This document shows positions 42,940 to 49,884 of a stretch of 51,376 nt of DNA, in pieces. Made by a program: the position numbers and the translations under genes. Under the pieces are notes generated by a model, which searched no databases, was not told where the DNA came from, and saw nothing but the letters and a program-made list of their open reading frames with translations. Position 1 is the first letter of the stretch. The number at the start of each line of letters is the position of its first letter. Origin of the DNA: a bacterium (GTDB taxonomy: Bacteria; Zhuqueibacterota; Zhuqueibacteria; Residuimicrobiales; Residuimicrobiaceae); NCBI GenBank assembly GCA_029554865.1, contig JAKPUX010000316.1, positions 1 to 51,376 of the forward strand, read 5' to 3'.

Positions 42940-45888
42940 CTACCTGAGTACAGCCATTTTTTTAACCTGCTGGGAGGCCTCCTGGCGCAGGAGATAATAA
43001 TAGATACCGGTGGGCAGGCTGGCTGCGTCCAGCTCAACCGCGTGCTCGCCGGCGGCAAGGGGGCTGTCGAGCAGGGTCAGGACCCTCTCCCCCAGCAGAT
43101 TGATAACCCACAGACGGGTCCTTCCCGCTGCGGGCAGTGTGAACTCGATACGCGTGGCCGGATTGACCGGATTGGGGTAACAGTTTTTAAGTTCGAAGCG
43201 CAGGGGCCCGGCTTCCGCCTTTTTGACCGCAGAGGGCTGGTCGCAAACGATCGTGCGCTGCCCCGCCTCCGTCGGCCTGGATTCCATCCCGAGGTCGTCA
43301 AAGGCTTTGGCGGTGATCAGGCGCCGGCCGCGCAGGATTTGATAATCGGCCATTTTCCAGGCGAAGGCAAAGTTTTGCTCCCGGTCGCTGCTCTCGCCGA
43401 TAAAATGATAGTCGTAGTAATACTCGACCCGGCGCACATCCGCCGAGGCTTTGACCGTGAGCATCAGCGTGCTGTCCAGCCGGACGGTGCTGTTCGCCTC
43501 CAAATTCAATGCCACTTCCGGCCGCTGGTTTGGAGTAAAACTCCCGGAGTTTGGGCCGCAGAGATAGCCATAGGCGAAGATGGCCTGGCACTGGGTCTGC
43601 TGGATGGTGAACTCGCTGCCGGCAATGCTCCAGCGGTTGGGAAAACGCGCTTCGGCGTCGGGGAAGGCGGCAATCGCCGGGAAAGCTGTGGAGCGCGAGT
43701 AATCCTCGTCCCCGATCCAGGTCCAGTTCTCCCCCGACATCCAGTCGCCATCGTAGTGTATGTCGTAGATCACATAGCCCGGCAGGATCGGGTTATCGTA
43801 GACCATGCTGTTATAGTCGGTCAGATACCACGAGTCGCAGTGGAAGGGCTGCCGTTCGGGATTCTCACCCAGGCCGCTGATCCGGACCAGATCGAGCTGG
43901 TTGCCGCCGAGGCAGTAGTCGCAGGTGGTGTAGCAGGCGTCGAGGAACCTTTTCTCGCCGCTGAATTCATAAGCGGCGGCCGCGAGAAATATTTTAGGGG
44001 TGCTGAGTGAGCCGAGCATGTGCATGATGCTGCGCGAGGCGCCATAACGGAAGCCGCGGTCGTTGGTGGTCTGCACCGTCTCCTTGTCGGCCATGGCGAT
44101 GAGGTCGTCCCGGCACTGATGTCGCAGCGCCCGGTCGAGTCCGGGATGGCCATCCGGGATGCGGCCGAAAACAAGCGCAGCATGGTGCCAGGGATTGATC
44201 ATGTACCAGAGGTATGATTTCCAGCCATCGTCTCTCGTCTTGCAGCTGCGGAAATCCTCCTGATAGGAGGTGAGGCCGGTAGTGCGGTAGAGCGCGGCGG
44301 CGGCGAGCATGCGCGCGCGGTTGATGTCGCCGTTGGTGTCCTGATTTTGGGCATGGGCCCAGTCGTAGGCGGTTTTGGCCTCGCCGATCCAGGCCGGGCT
44401 CTCCGGATGCACGCCCCCGGCGAACTTGTCCAGACCGGTGCAGAGATAAGCGGCACAGGCGGCATAGCGGTAGGCCATCAGCACCGAATCGGCCCCCTTC
44501 ATGGCCATAACACGCTTGTCCTGCCAGGAGGCGGTGCCGCTTTCGGCGCCGGCGTCGACCCCGGCATAGCCGGGAATCCCCCCGGTGGAGTAGCCCTGGG
44601 CGATCAGGGCCTCGCGCGTCCGTTTGTAGTATTTGATCAGCCACTGCGCTTCGTCGAGCAGATCGGGCAGGCCGTTTCGCCCCTCGTCGATCCAGGCCTC
44701 GCCGGCGTCGACCTGGTATTTACCGCCGACATCGCCGTCGCCGAAATTCTCCGGCTTGAGGTCGTAAAGCGCCAGCAGGGTCATCGGGACCACATAGTGG
44801 TCGGGATAGGTGTCCCAGTCGCCGGCGTCATGGTACCAGCCCCAGACCCCGGTGACGCTGCCCTTGCCCTGGTTGGGGTCAAAGTTGCCCTCGGTCTTCA
44901 GCTCGGGATAATAGTTCATCACGATCCCGTCCTCGGTGCGGTGGTCGCGGGGATAGATCAGCCCCGGCTCGATCTCCTTGTTGACCCCCTGCCGCTGGGT
45001 GAAGAGCGCCCGCGAGGTGAGGTGATAGGCCTGGCGGTAGACATCGCCGCCGATCTCGAAGGCGTAAGAACAGCCCATTTTTTCGACGACGAGGCGGTAC
45101 TCGCCGGGGGTGTTAAAACTGGAGAAATCGCACTGCCAGACGTCGGCGCGGGTGAAATTCTTGTTGCTGAAGGTAGTGCTGGAAAAATCGGCGGCCGTTT
45201 TATGCCGGTGCCGGCCGATCGAGCCGGAAAAAACGATCGCACCATCCGAGCTCCGCACCAGGTGAAAGGGGGCGTAATAATAGCGATCGAGATTGAGGGC
45301 GCCAGCGGGATGGTCAGGCGTGTCGAAGGAGCCCATCCACTGCGAGAGATAAGCGTATTTGGGCGCCCCCGGGACCATACCGATCTGGTTGAGGTGAATT
45401 GCGGGCGAGCGCAGGGAAAAGGCGTCGAAGAGGAAGGTATAGGTATTGACATTCGAGGCGAGGTTGTTCAGCTTGACCGTGTAGGTGCCGCCCTGATTCA
45501 TGCTGAAGGGCAGCTCGAGGTAGATCCAGTGGGCCATCAGCACCCTGGGCATCGGCGCGGCGTAGAGATCGTTGAAGGATTCGCCCTTGGCCTTGCGTCC
45601 GATAGCGATCGGTCCCTGGCCGGTCTGATAGCGGATATCGTCCGGACTGGAGATGATATAGTTGGAGAGAACCGCGGCGGCAGCGGTGTCCAGCCGCGAG
45701 TAATAGACGCGATTGCCGCGGCTCCGCTCCTGGCCGATGCCGAAATAATCGATGTGCCCTTCGGAAAAATAGAGCACCAGGATTTTGTCCGTCACCGGCT
45801 GGATGCGAATCAGATCGGCGGCCAAAAGCACCGGTGCAAAAATGGCCGGCAGCAGGCCGGCCAGGCCAAGCAGAAAACTGTGCCTCAT
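42940..45888 (-). CDS. Secreted GH9 cellulase with T9SS sorting domain
   Basis: 982 residues from the ATG at 45888, preceded by TGGAG; a longer frame to 46005 is rejected because the signal peptide (MRHSFLLGLAGLLPAIFAPV) starts here. After an N-terminal beta region and the CelD_N-type Ig-like domain (IHLNQIGMVPGAPKYAYLS), the (alpha/alpha)6 barrel carries WGWYHDAGDWDTYPDHYV (catalytic Asp pair, about residue 352) and AGSEFTIQQTQCQAIFAYGY (acid Glu, about 759). An Ig-like module and a Por sorting domain (LKNCYPNPVNPATRIEF...GIYYYLL...KKMAVLR) follow. It is an endo- or processive endoglucanase on cellulose or related glucans; cellobiose would feed the phosphorylase at 23904-26351. Confidence 0.9.
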   Translation of the reverse strand: MRHSFLLGLAGLLPAIFAPVLLAADLIRIQPVTDKILVLYFSEGHIDYFGIGQERSRGNRVYYSRLDTAAAAVLSNYIISSPDDIRYQTGQGPIAIGRKAKGESFNDLYAAPMPRVLMAHWIYLELPFSMNQGGTYTVKLNNLASNVNTYTFLFDAFSLRSPAIHLNQIGMVPGAPKYAYLSQWMGSFDTPDHPAGALNLDRYYYAPFHLVRSSDGAIVFSGSIGRHRHKTAADFSSTTFSNKNFTRADVWQCDFSSFNTPGEYRLVVEKMGCSYAFEIGGDVYRQAYHLTSRALFTQRQGVNKEIEPGLIYPRDHRTEDGIVMNYYPELKTEGNFDPNQGKGSVTGVWGWYHDAGDWDTYPDHYVVPMTLLALYDLKPENFGDGDVGGKYQVDAGEAWIDEGRNGLPDLLDEAQWLIKYYKRTREALIAQGYSTGGIPGYAGVDAGAESGTASWQDKRVMAMKGADSVLMAYRYAACAAYLCTGLDKFAGGVHPESPAWIGEAKTAYDWAHAQNQDTNGDINRARMLAAAALYRTTGLTSYQEDFRSCKTRDDGWKSYLWYMINPWHHAALVFGRIPDGHPGLDRALRHQCRDDLIAMADKETVQTTNDRGFRYGASRSIMHMLGSLSTPKIFLAAAAYEFSGEKRFLDACYTTCDYCLGGNQLDLVRISGLGENPERQPFHCDSWYLTDYNSMVYDNPILPGYVIYDIHYDGDWMSGENWTWIGDEDYSRSTAFPAIAAFPDAEARFPNRWSIAGSEFTIQQTQCQAIFAYGYLCGPNSGSFTPNQRPEVALNLEANSTVRLDSTLMLTVKASADVRRVEYYYDYHFIGESSDREQNFAFAWKMADYQILRGRRLITAKAFDDLGMESRPTEAGQRTIVCDQPSAVKKAEAGPLRFELKNCYPNPVNPATRIEFTLPAAGRTRLWVINLLGERVLTLLDSPLAAGEHAVELDAASLPTGIYYYLLRQEASQQVKKMAVLR

Positions 45889-45946
45889 TTTGAGAACTCC
45901 AGAATGGTAAAAGGGCGGAAACACCGGCCTCCGCAAGCGGTTGATT

Positions 45947-46180
45947 TCACCGGTTTTTGACGATCTCCGCAAAACACTCCACGCCGCTGGGAATAACGGC
46001 GCCATAGCCGTGACCCGGACGCGACCATGCCCCCGCCATATAGAGGTTTTTGACCGGCGTATTGTGGCCGACGCGGGTATTCCCCGAATTGTTGACGGTC
46101 TGATCCCAACCGTGCATGTTGATGAAAGTTACACTACTGATAGAACAGGTATACCGGTCGCAAAGGAGCTTGCCTGACTT
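45947..46180 (-). pseudogene. C-terminal stub of a phytoene desaturase-like FAD oxidoreductase
   Basis: The last 70 or so codons read HGWDQTVNNSGNTRVGHN, TPVKNLYMAGAWSRPGHGYG and AVIPSGVECFAEIVKNR. This is the C-terminal FAD-contacting end of CrtI/CrtISO-like amine oxidase-fold enzymes (NLYLAGAWTRPGHG type). Upstream of about 46155-46180 the frame has no family similarity and instead overlaps the DUF3037 gene in another frame. The N-terminal Rossmann fold is gone, so this is a remnant. Confidence 0.7.
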
Positions 46181-46190
46181 GCGGGGCCGA

Positions 46191-46604
46191 TCACCCCCTG
46201 GCGGCATTGCGGTAATCTGCTGGCCTGACCATGGTGTTGAGCAGATGCTCCAGCACCAGGTCAGGGTGCTCGCACCAGCCCGTGTGCACCGGCGAGGTCT
46301 GGATGATGGTGCTTTTGGGCGCGATGAGCCAGTTGAAGCGTTCGCGCTGTGACAGCCTGCCGATGGGTCCCGCCTCCTCTCCGCCACGGCAGATCAGGGG
46401 ATAGATCGCCAACTGGCTCTTCAGCAGCTCGAGATCCAGGCCTGGAACGAGCGCGACGAGACGGCCTTCATCCAGCTCGATGCGCGCCTCGAGATACTTT
46501 TTTTGCGGGCAGGAGAGAATCACCCCGACATTGACGAACTCTTCGCGCTCGACCCGGGGGACGATGCGCACTATCGCGTAATCATACAAGTACGGACCGC
46601 GCAC
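46191..46604 (-). CDS. DUF3037-family protein
   Basis: 137 residues with a likely GTG start at 46604, or a TTG at 46589, overlapping the end of the kinase gene by about 20 bases. The diagnostic N-terminus is LYDYAIVRIVPRVEREEFVN, followed by VGVILSCPQKKYLEARIEL. The middle has LICRGGEEAGPIGRLSQRER and the end is 'HPDLVLEHLLNTMVRP'. DUF3037 proteins are typically encoded next to HipA-like kinases, as here, but their role is unknown. The overlap suggests coupled translation with the kinase. Confidence 0.8.
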   Translation of the reverse strand: MRGPYLYDYAIVRIVPRVEREEFVNVGVILSCPQKKYLEARIELDEGRLVALVPGLDLELLKSQLAIYPLICRGGEEAGPIGRLSQRERFNWLIAPKSTIIQTSPVHTGWCEHPDLVLEHLLNTMVRPADYRNAARG

Positions 46605-47379
46605 GCATCGCCTCCTCGACAAAGGATTCCGATTCCTCCAGCCGTTTCTTGAGATAGACGATATAGGCCTTTCGGGTCTCTCCTGGAGACGAAAAAGGCG
46701 AGTGGCCGTCGAACCAGTCATCCGGAATCATCCCCACCACCTCCTCGACCACATCAGGCCCGATGGCCGCTTTTAACTTTTCCCCGGCCTGCCGCAGCGC
46801 ACCAGCCGACGGCAGCAGCACATGGTCTTTGATGAGGGGAAAGGGATCGCTGGTTCTCTCCAGATAATGGTACCAGGAGTGATGAAAATAGAGGGAGGCA
46901 CCATGGTCGATGAGGTAGGGCTGCTTGTGCCACATCAGCATGTTGGTATTGCGCGGTGTGCGGTCGATGTTGGTGACAAAGGCATCCAGCCAGACGATCT
47001 CGGAAGCCAGGGTTTCGGAGACCGGGTGCAGCACCGGACTGAACATGATGGAGCCCGGCAGGTAATCGAGGGCGAGATTGAGTCCTGCACTCATGCGGAT
47101 GAGATCATGGATCTCCGGGTCGGGTTCGGTGCGCGCCAGCTCCGCCTCCAGATGGACAAAGACGATCTCGGGCACAGGCAATCCGGCGGCGCGCGCGATC
47201 TCTCCGGCGACCAGCTCGGCGATCAGGGCCTTCGGGCCCTGTCCCGCGCCACGGAACTTTAATACATACAGGCCGTCATCATCGGCCTCAACGATGGCCG
47301 GCAGTGAGCCGCCCTCCTTCAATGGCGTCACGTAGCGTGTAGCTTCCACCCTTCTGATCGTCAATGCTTCTCCTTTCAT
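46582..47379 (-). CDS. HipA-like kinase domain protein
   Basis: 265 residues. The kinase landmarks are present: YVLKFRGAGQGPKALIAEL (ATP-binding lysine, about 38-56), LDAFVTNIDRTPRNTNMLMW (catalytic loop with Asp and Asn, about 151-170) and YLIDHGASLYFHH (metal-binding Asp, about 174-186). This matches the compact HipA-like family (HipA_2) rather than full-length HipA, and no HipB-like repressor is adjacent. HipA itself is a serine kinase toxin; function in this branch is unproven. The ATG overlaps the yjbQ stop (ATGA), so translation is coupled. Its 3' end overlaps the DUF3037 gene. Confidence 0.83.
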   Translation of the reverse strand: MKGEALTIRRVEATRYVTPLKEGGSLPAIVEADDDGLYVLKFRGAGQGPKALIAELVAGEIARAAGLPVPEIVFVHLEAELARTEPDPEIHDLIRMSAGLNLALDYLPGSIMFSPVLHPVSETLASEIVWLDAFVTNIDRTPRNTNMLMWHKQPYLIDHGASLYFHHSWYHYLERTSDPFPLIKDHVLLPSAGALRQAGEKLKAAIGPDVVEEVVGMIPDDWFDGHSPFSSPGETRKAYIVYLKKRLEESESFVEEAMRARSVLV

Positions 47380-47807
47380 CTCCCTTCGCCCTCTCGCCGC
47401 GGCGCTGCGGTGCGCTCACCGGTGAACTGAAGCCAGAACTCACGGTTGCGCGGCCCGTCGTACTCCATGAAGAAAACCCCCTGCCAGGTGCCGAGCATCA
47501 CCTCTCCTCCCTCCACGATCAGCACCTGCGCGGAGTTGGTGAGGGTGCTCTTGATATGGGCATCCGAGTTGCCCTCGCTGTGGGCATAGTCCCCCTCCCG
47601 GGGTATGGCCCGGTTGAGAAAGGCGTTGAGATCGCGGCGCACATCGGGATCGGCATTTTCGTTGACGGTGAGGCCGGCCGTGGTATGGGGACAAAAAACC
47701 GTCACCGTCCCGCTCTCCGCGCCGATTTCGCGCAAATAGGTGCGAATGGACGGGGTGATATCGACGATGTCGCAGCGGCGGCTGGTGCGAATGGATATTC
47801 TATACAT
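47376..47807 (-). CDS. yjbQ: YjbQ/UPF0047-family protein
   Basis: 143 residues, the usual length. The conserved stretches are complete: TVFCPHTTAGLTVNENADPD, DYAHSEGNSDAHIKSTL and 'LGTWQGVFFMEYDGPRNREF', which supply the metal-binding histidines and the active-site region of YjbQ. The family is annotated as having weak thiamin-phosphate synthase activity and unknown physiological role. It is the first gene of the operon yjbQ - HipA-like kinase - DUF3037 and carries its own promoter about 55 bases upstream. Confidence 0.92.
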   Translation of the reverse strand: MYRISIRTSRRCDIVDITPSIRTYLREIGAESGTVTVFCPHTTAGLTVNENADPDVRRDLNAFLNRAIPREGDYAHSEGNSDAHIKSTLTNSAQVLIVEGGEVMLGTWQGVFFMEYDGPRNREFWLQFTGERTAAPRREGEGR

Positions 47808-47861
47808 GCCTGCGTTCTTTCACAAGGGTCACAATGCGGGAAAAGAAAGTACCTGATAGGG

Positions 47862-47890
47862 AAAATAGCCAACCGGTCCCTTAAAAACAA
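47862..47890 (-). promoter_or_regulatory. Promoter of the yjbQ-HipA-DUF3037 operon
   Basis: Minus strand: TTGTTT (47890-47885), a 17-base spacer ending CGGTTGGC and TATTTT (47867-47862), of the recurrent family. It lies 55 bases from the start. Confidence 0.65.
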
Positions 47891-48017
47891 GCGGAAATTG
47901 AGAAATCAGCAAGCGGGATAGGTGCAGGAAGAGAGTAATCCCTCAGTCCGCTGCCTGACCCTGATCAATCTTCGCGGCTGCCAGGAGTGCGAGCCGGATC
48001 TCCGGCACGCCAGGGCC

Positions 48018-48045
48018 GCGGGTTCGAGCCCCGTCGGCCCGGCCA
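48018..48045 (+). other. tRNA 3'-end-like sequence (T-arm, acceptor strand and CCA), possible attachment site
   Basis: GCGGG-TTCGAGC-CCCGT folds as a five-pair T-arm with the invariant TTCGA loop. It is followed by CGGCCCG, a discriminator base and CCA, exactly as in a tRNA 3' end. No matching 5' acceptor strand (CGGGCCG), D-arm or normal anticodon arm is found in the 100 bases upstream, so it is not a complete tRNA gene. Partial tRNA ends like this are typical att sites left by integrating elements. The GC content visibly drops to its right. The type could also be chance similarity. Confidence 0.5.
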
Positions 48046-48159
48046 GCATAAGTAAAGTAAAATCAAAAGAGAGTCCTGGATTTACAGAACGAATGAGATT
48101 GAATAGGGGAATATCAGGTTATCAACTGCAGCAATTGCTTTCGGCATGGTCAATACCCA

Positions 48160-48489
48160 TTACAGGTGGCTAACCGTCACAAAGACTTCGTCCGCCCGCC
48201 GCATGCCCAGCAGCAGCGCCCGCTTCTGATCGCAAGAGGGACAGCAGCAGCGCTGACGGCAGGAAAACGCCACGAAAAACTCCTTACCACAATCCGGACA
48301 GCGAACCCGTACCAATCCCTCCCGCAGGTCTCCGCACTTTACATACTTGTCTATGACGGTGCGAATGGCCGACCGCCAATAGCCCTATTTCGGCTGGAAC
48401 CGTTCCTCGTAAACCCACTCGAACTCGTCAAAATGGTCACGCACCACTCTATAAAAGGGCGAAGCCTCGGGATTGCGAGGACGGTACAT
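48160..48489 (-). pseudogene. Truncated IS91-family transposase with internal stop
   Basis: From the ATG at 48489 the minus strand reads MYRPRNPEASPFYRVVRDHF and 'DEFEWVYEERFQPK', then TAG at 48387-48385. It continues GYWRSAIRTVIDKYVKCGD, LREGLVRVRCPDCGKEFFVA, FSCRQRCCCPSCDQK and RALLLGMRRADEVF. The zinc-finger cysteines (CPDCG, CCCPSCDQ) are those of the transposase zinc-binding domain of IS91-family elements. After about codon 104 similarity ends and a stop follows at 48162. The internal stop and loss of the catalytic part make it nonfunctional. Confidence 0.8.
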
Positions 48490-48539
48490 TTTTACCCCAG
48501 GAGCACACACGCCATTCCCGGGACAACTAAAGCTTAGGG

Positions 48540-48555
48540 TATAGCCTATGCTATA
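48540..48555. repeat. Short perfect palindrome before the Fic promoter
   Basis: TATAGC-CTAT-GCTATA is a perfect 6+4+6 inverted repeat about 75 bases upstream of the Fic promoter. It could be an operator or part of a degenerate mobile element end. No function can be assigned from the sequence alone. Confidence 0.35.
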
Positions 48556-48628
48556 AAATTACTGAAAACGCCTCAAGGAACAAAATCACCGGCGCCTCAT
48601 GCACTGAGACCGGTACTCTATAAAGGGC

Positions 48629-48657
48629 TTGACCATAAATCAATAGTAAGCTATATT
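48629..48657 (+). promoter_or_regulatory. Promoter of the Fic gene
   Basis: TTGACC (48629-48634), a 17-base spacer and TATATT (48652-48657) lie 36 bases before the start of the Fic gene. Confidence 0.7.
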
Positions 48658-48693
48658 TAAAGAAATGGACAAGGCAAAACAAAAGAGGTCGAA

Positions 48694-49785
48694 ATGAAAA
48701 AATCCTATGTACCAGAGTCTTTGCCATTGGGATCGATAGATTGGGTCAGGTTTATTACTCTTATCGGGCAAGCGAATGCGGAGCTTGCGCGATATGATGG
48801 TGTTCTGCAGGGAATTATTAATCCTGCTGTTCTTTTATCTCCATTAACCACGAATGAAGCTGTTATCTCTTCAAAAATCGAGGGAACGCAGGCATCCTTT
48901 GAAGAAGTTTTGAAATATGAAGCCTCTCCGGAAGTAAAGACAGAAAAGTATAATGACATTCAGGAGATTATTAATTATCGAGAAGCCATGCGTTCAGCCG
49001 TTCAATGGCTCAAAGATAAGCCAATAACTCTGAATTTGATACGACAGATTCATGGTATATTGCTTGATAGCGTACGGGGAAAAGATAAGGCTCGCGGTAG
49101 TTTTAGAACCGGGCAGAATTATATCGGGAAGCCGGGCACTCCGGTTGAGCAAGCTACATATGTCCCGCCGTCTCCACTCATTCTCGCCGGCTGTCTTGAT
49201 AGTTTCGAGAAATATATAAATTACGATGAAAAAGATCGGTTAGTTCAGCTAGCGATTATTCATGCGCAGTTTGAAATAATTCATCCATTTATGGATGGAA
49301 ATGGGCGACTTGGAAGAATTCTTATTCCATTGTTTCTTTATGAAAAAAAGGTGCTCGATTCTCCGATGTTTTATATAAGTGAATATCTTGAAGCAAATCG
49401 TGATGAATATTATGCACGGCTTTTGGCGGTATCCGAAGAAAGCAAATGGGATGACTGGATCGAGTTTTTCCTTAAAGCCATTGTCACCCAAGCCAAAGCT
49501 AATAGCTTCAAAGCTAAGTCAGTGCTTGATTTGTATGATAGAAAAAAGGTCAAATTATCCGAACTCACTCATTCGCAATATGTGATTAAGGTTTTGGACA
49601 CTATATTTGCGCGGCCGCTTTTTTCAACCTCTGATTTTATCAAGATTTCCAAGATTCCTAAAGAAAGCGCGATACGTCTTTTAAGGCTACTTAAGAAAGA
49701 AAATATTTTAACTACGTTGCGAGCGGGTAAAGGCAGGAGCCCTGAGATTCTTGTATTCAATAAGTTGTTTGATATTGTGCAATAG
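48694..49785 (+). CDS. Fic-family AMPylase
   Basis: 363 residues, with AAAAGAGG before the ATG. The Fic motif is intact: EIIHPFMDGNGRLGRILIP (about residues 193-211), with catalytic His and the anion-binding DGNGR. Upstream, ISSKIEGTQ matches the inhibitory helix motif (S/T)xxxE(G/N) in its N-terminal form, so the enzyme should be self-inhibited until the glutamate is displaced. The N-terminal DUF4172-like region (SLPLGSIDWVRFITLIGQAN) and a C-terminal winged-helix-like segment (FSTSDFIKISKIPKESAIRL) complete it. It transfers AMP to target hydroxyl groups. The codon usage is AT-rich, unlike the left part of the window, so it was probably acquired. Confidence 0.92.
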   Translation: MKKSYVPESLPLGSIDWVRFITLIGQANAELARYDGVLQGIINPAVLLSPLTTNEAVISSKIEGTQASFEEVLKYEASPEVKTEKYNDIQEIINYREAMRSAVQWLKDKPITLNLIRQIHGILLDSVRGKDKARGSFRTGQNYIGKPGTPVEQATYVPPSPLILAGCLDSFEKYINYDEKDRLVQLAIIHAQFEIIHPFMDGNGRLGRILIPLFLYEKKVLDSPMFYISEYLEANRDEYYARLLAVSEESKWDDWIEFFLKAIVTQAKANSFKAKSVLDLYDRKKVKLSELTHSQYVIKVLDTIFARPLFSTSDFIKISKIPKESAIRLLRLLKKENILTTLRAGKGRSPEILVFNKLFDIVQ

Positions 49786-49802
49786 GTTGAACATTGCAGA
49801 TT

Positions 49803-49824
49803 ACACACAACATTGTTTGTGTGT
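49803..49824. promoter_or_regulatory. First of two CACACAA-N6-TTGTGTG palindromes
   Basis: ACACACAA-CATTGT-TTGTGTGT, perfect over eight pairs. It lies 18 bases after the Fic stop codon. See also the second copy at 49843. Candidate binding site for a dimeric regulator, or a transcription-terminating hairpin, though no T-run follows. Confidence 0.55.
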
Positions 49825-49842
49825 CAGAAATCGTTTAAAATA

Positions 49843-49864
49843 GCACACAATGTATTTTGTGTGC
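49843..49864. promoter_or_regulatory. Second of two CACACAA-N6-TTGTGTG palindromes
   Basis: GCACACAA-TGTATT-TTGTGTGC, perfect over eight pairs. Its centre is 40 bases from that of the copy at 49803. The inner arms are identical between copies while the loop differs. Confidence 0.55.
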
Positions 49865-49884
49865 AATATCTGATCCAAAAGAGG

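Noticed and set aside
47970-48045. Complete tRNA gene
   Set aside because: Only the T-arm and acceptor 3' end are present; there is no 5' acceptor strand, D-arm or normal anticodon arm.
48166-48537. 123-codon plus-strand open frame
   Set aside because: The opposite strand clearly encodes the IS91 transposase zinc-binding domain; the plus frame is its shadow.
49803-49864. CRISPR array
   Set aside because: There are only two copies of an inverted repeat, with no third repeat and no cas gene; the geometry is that of operators.
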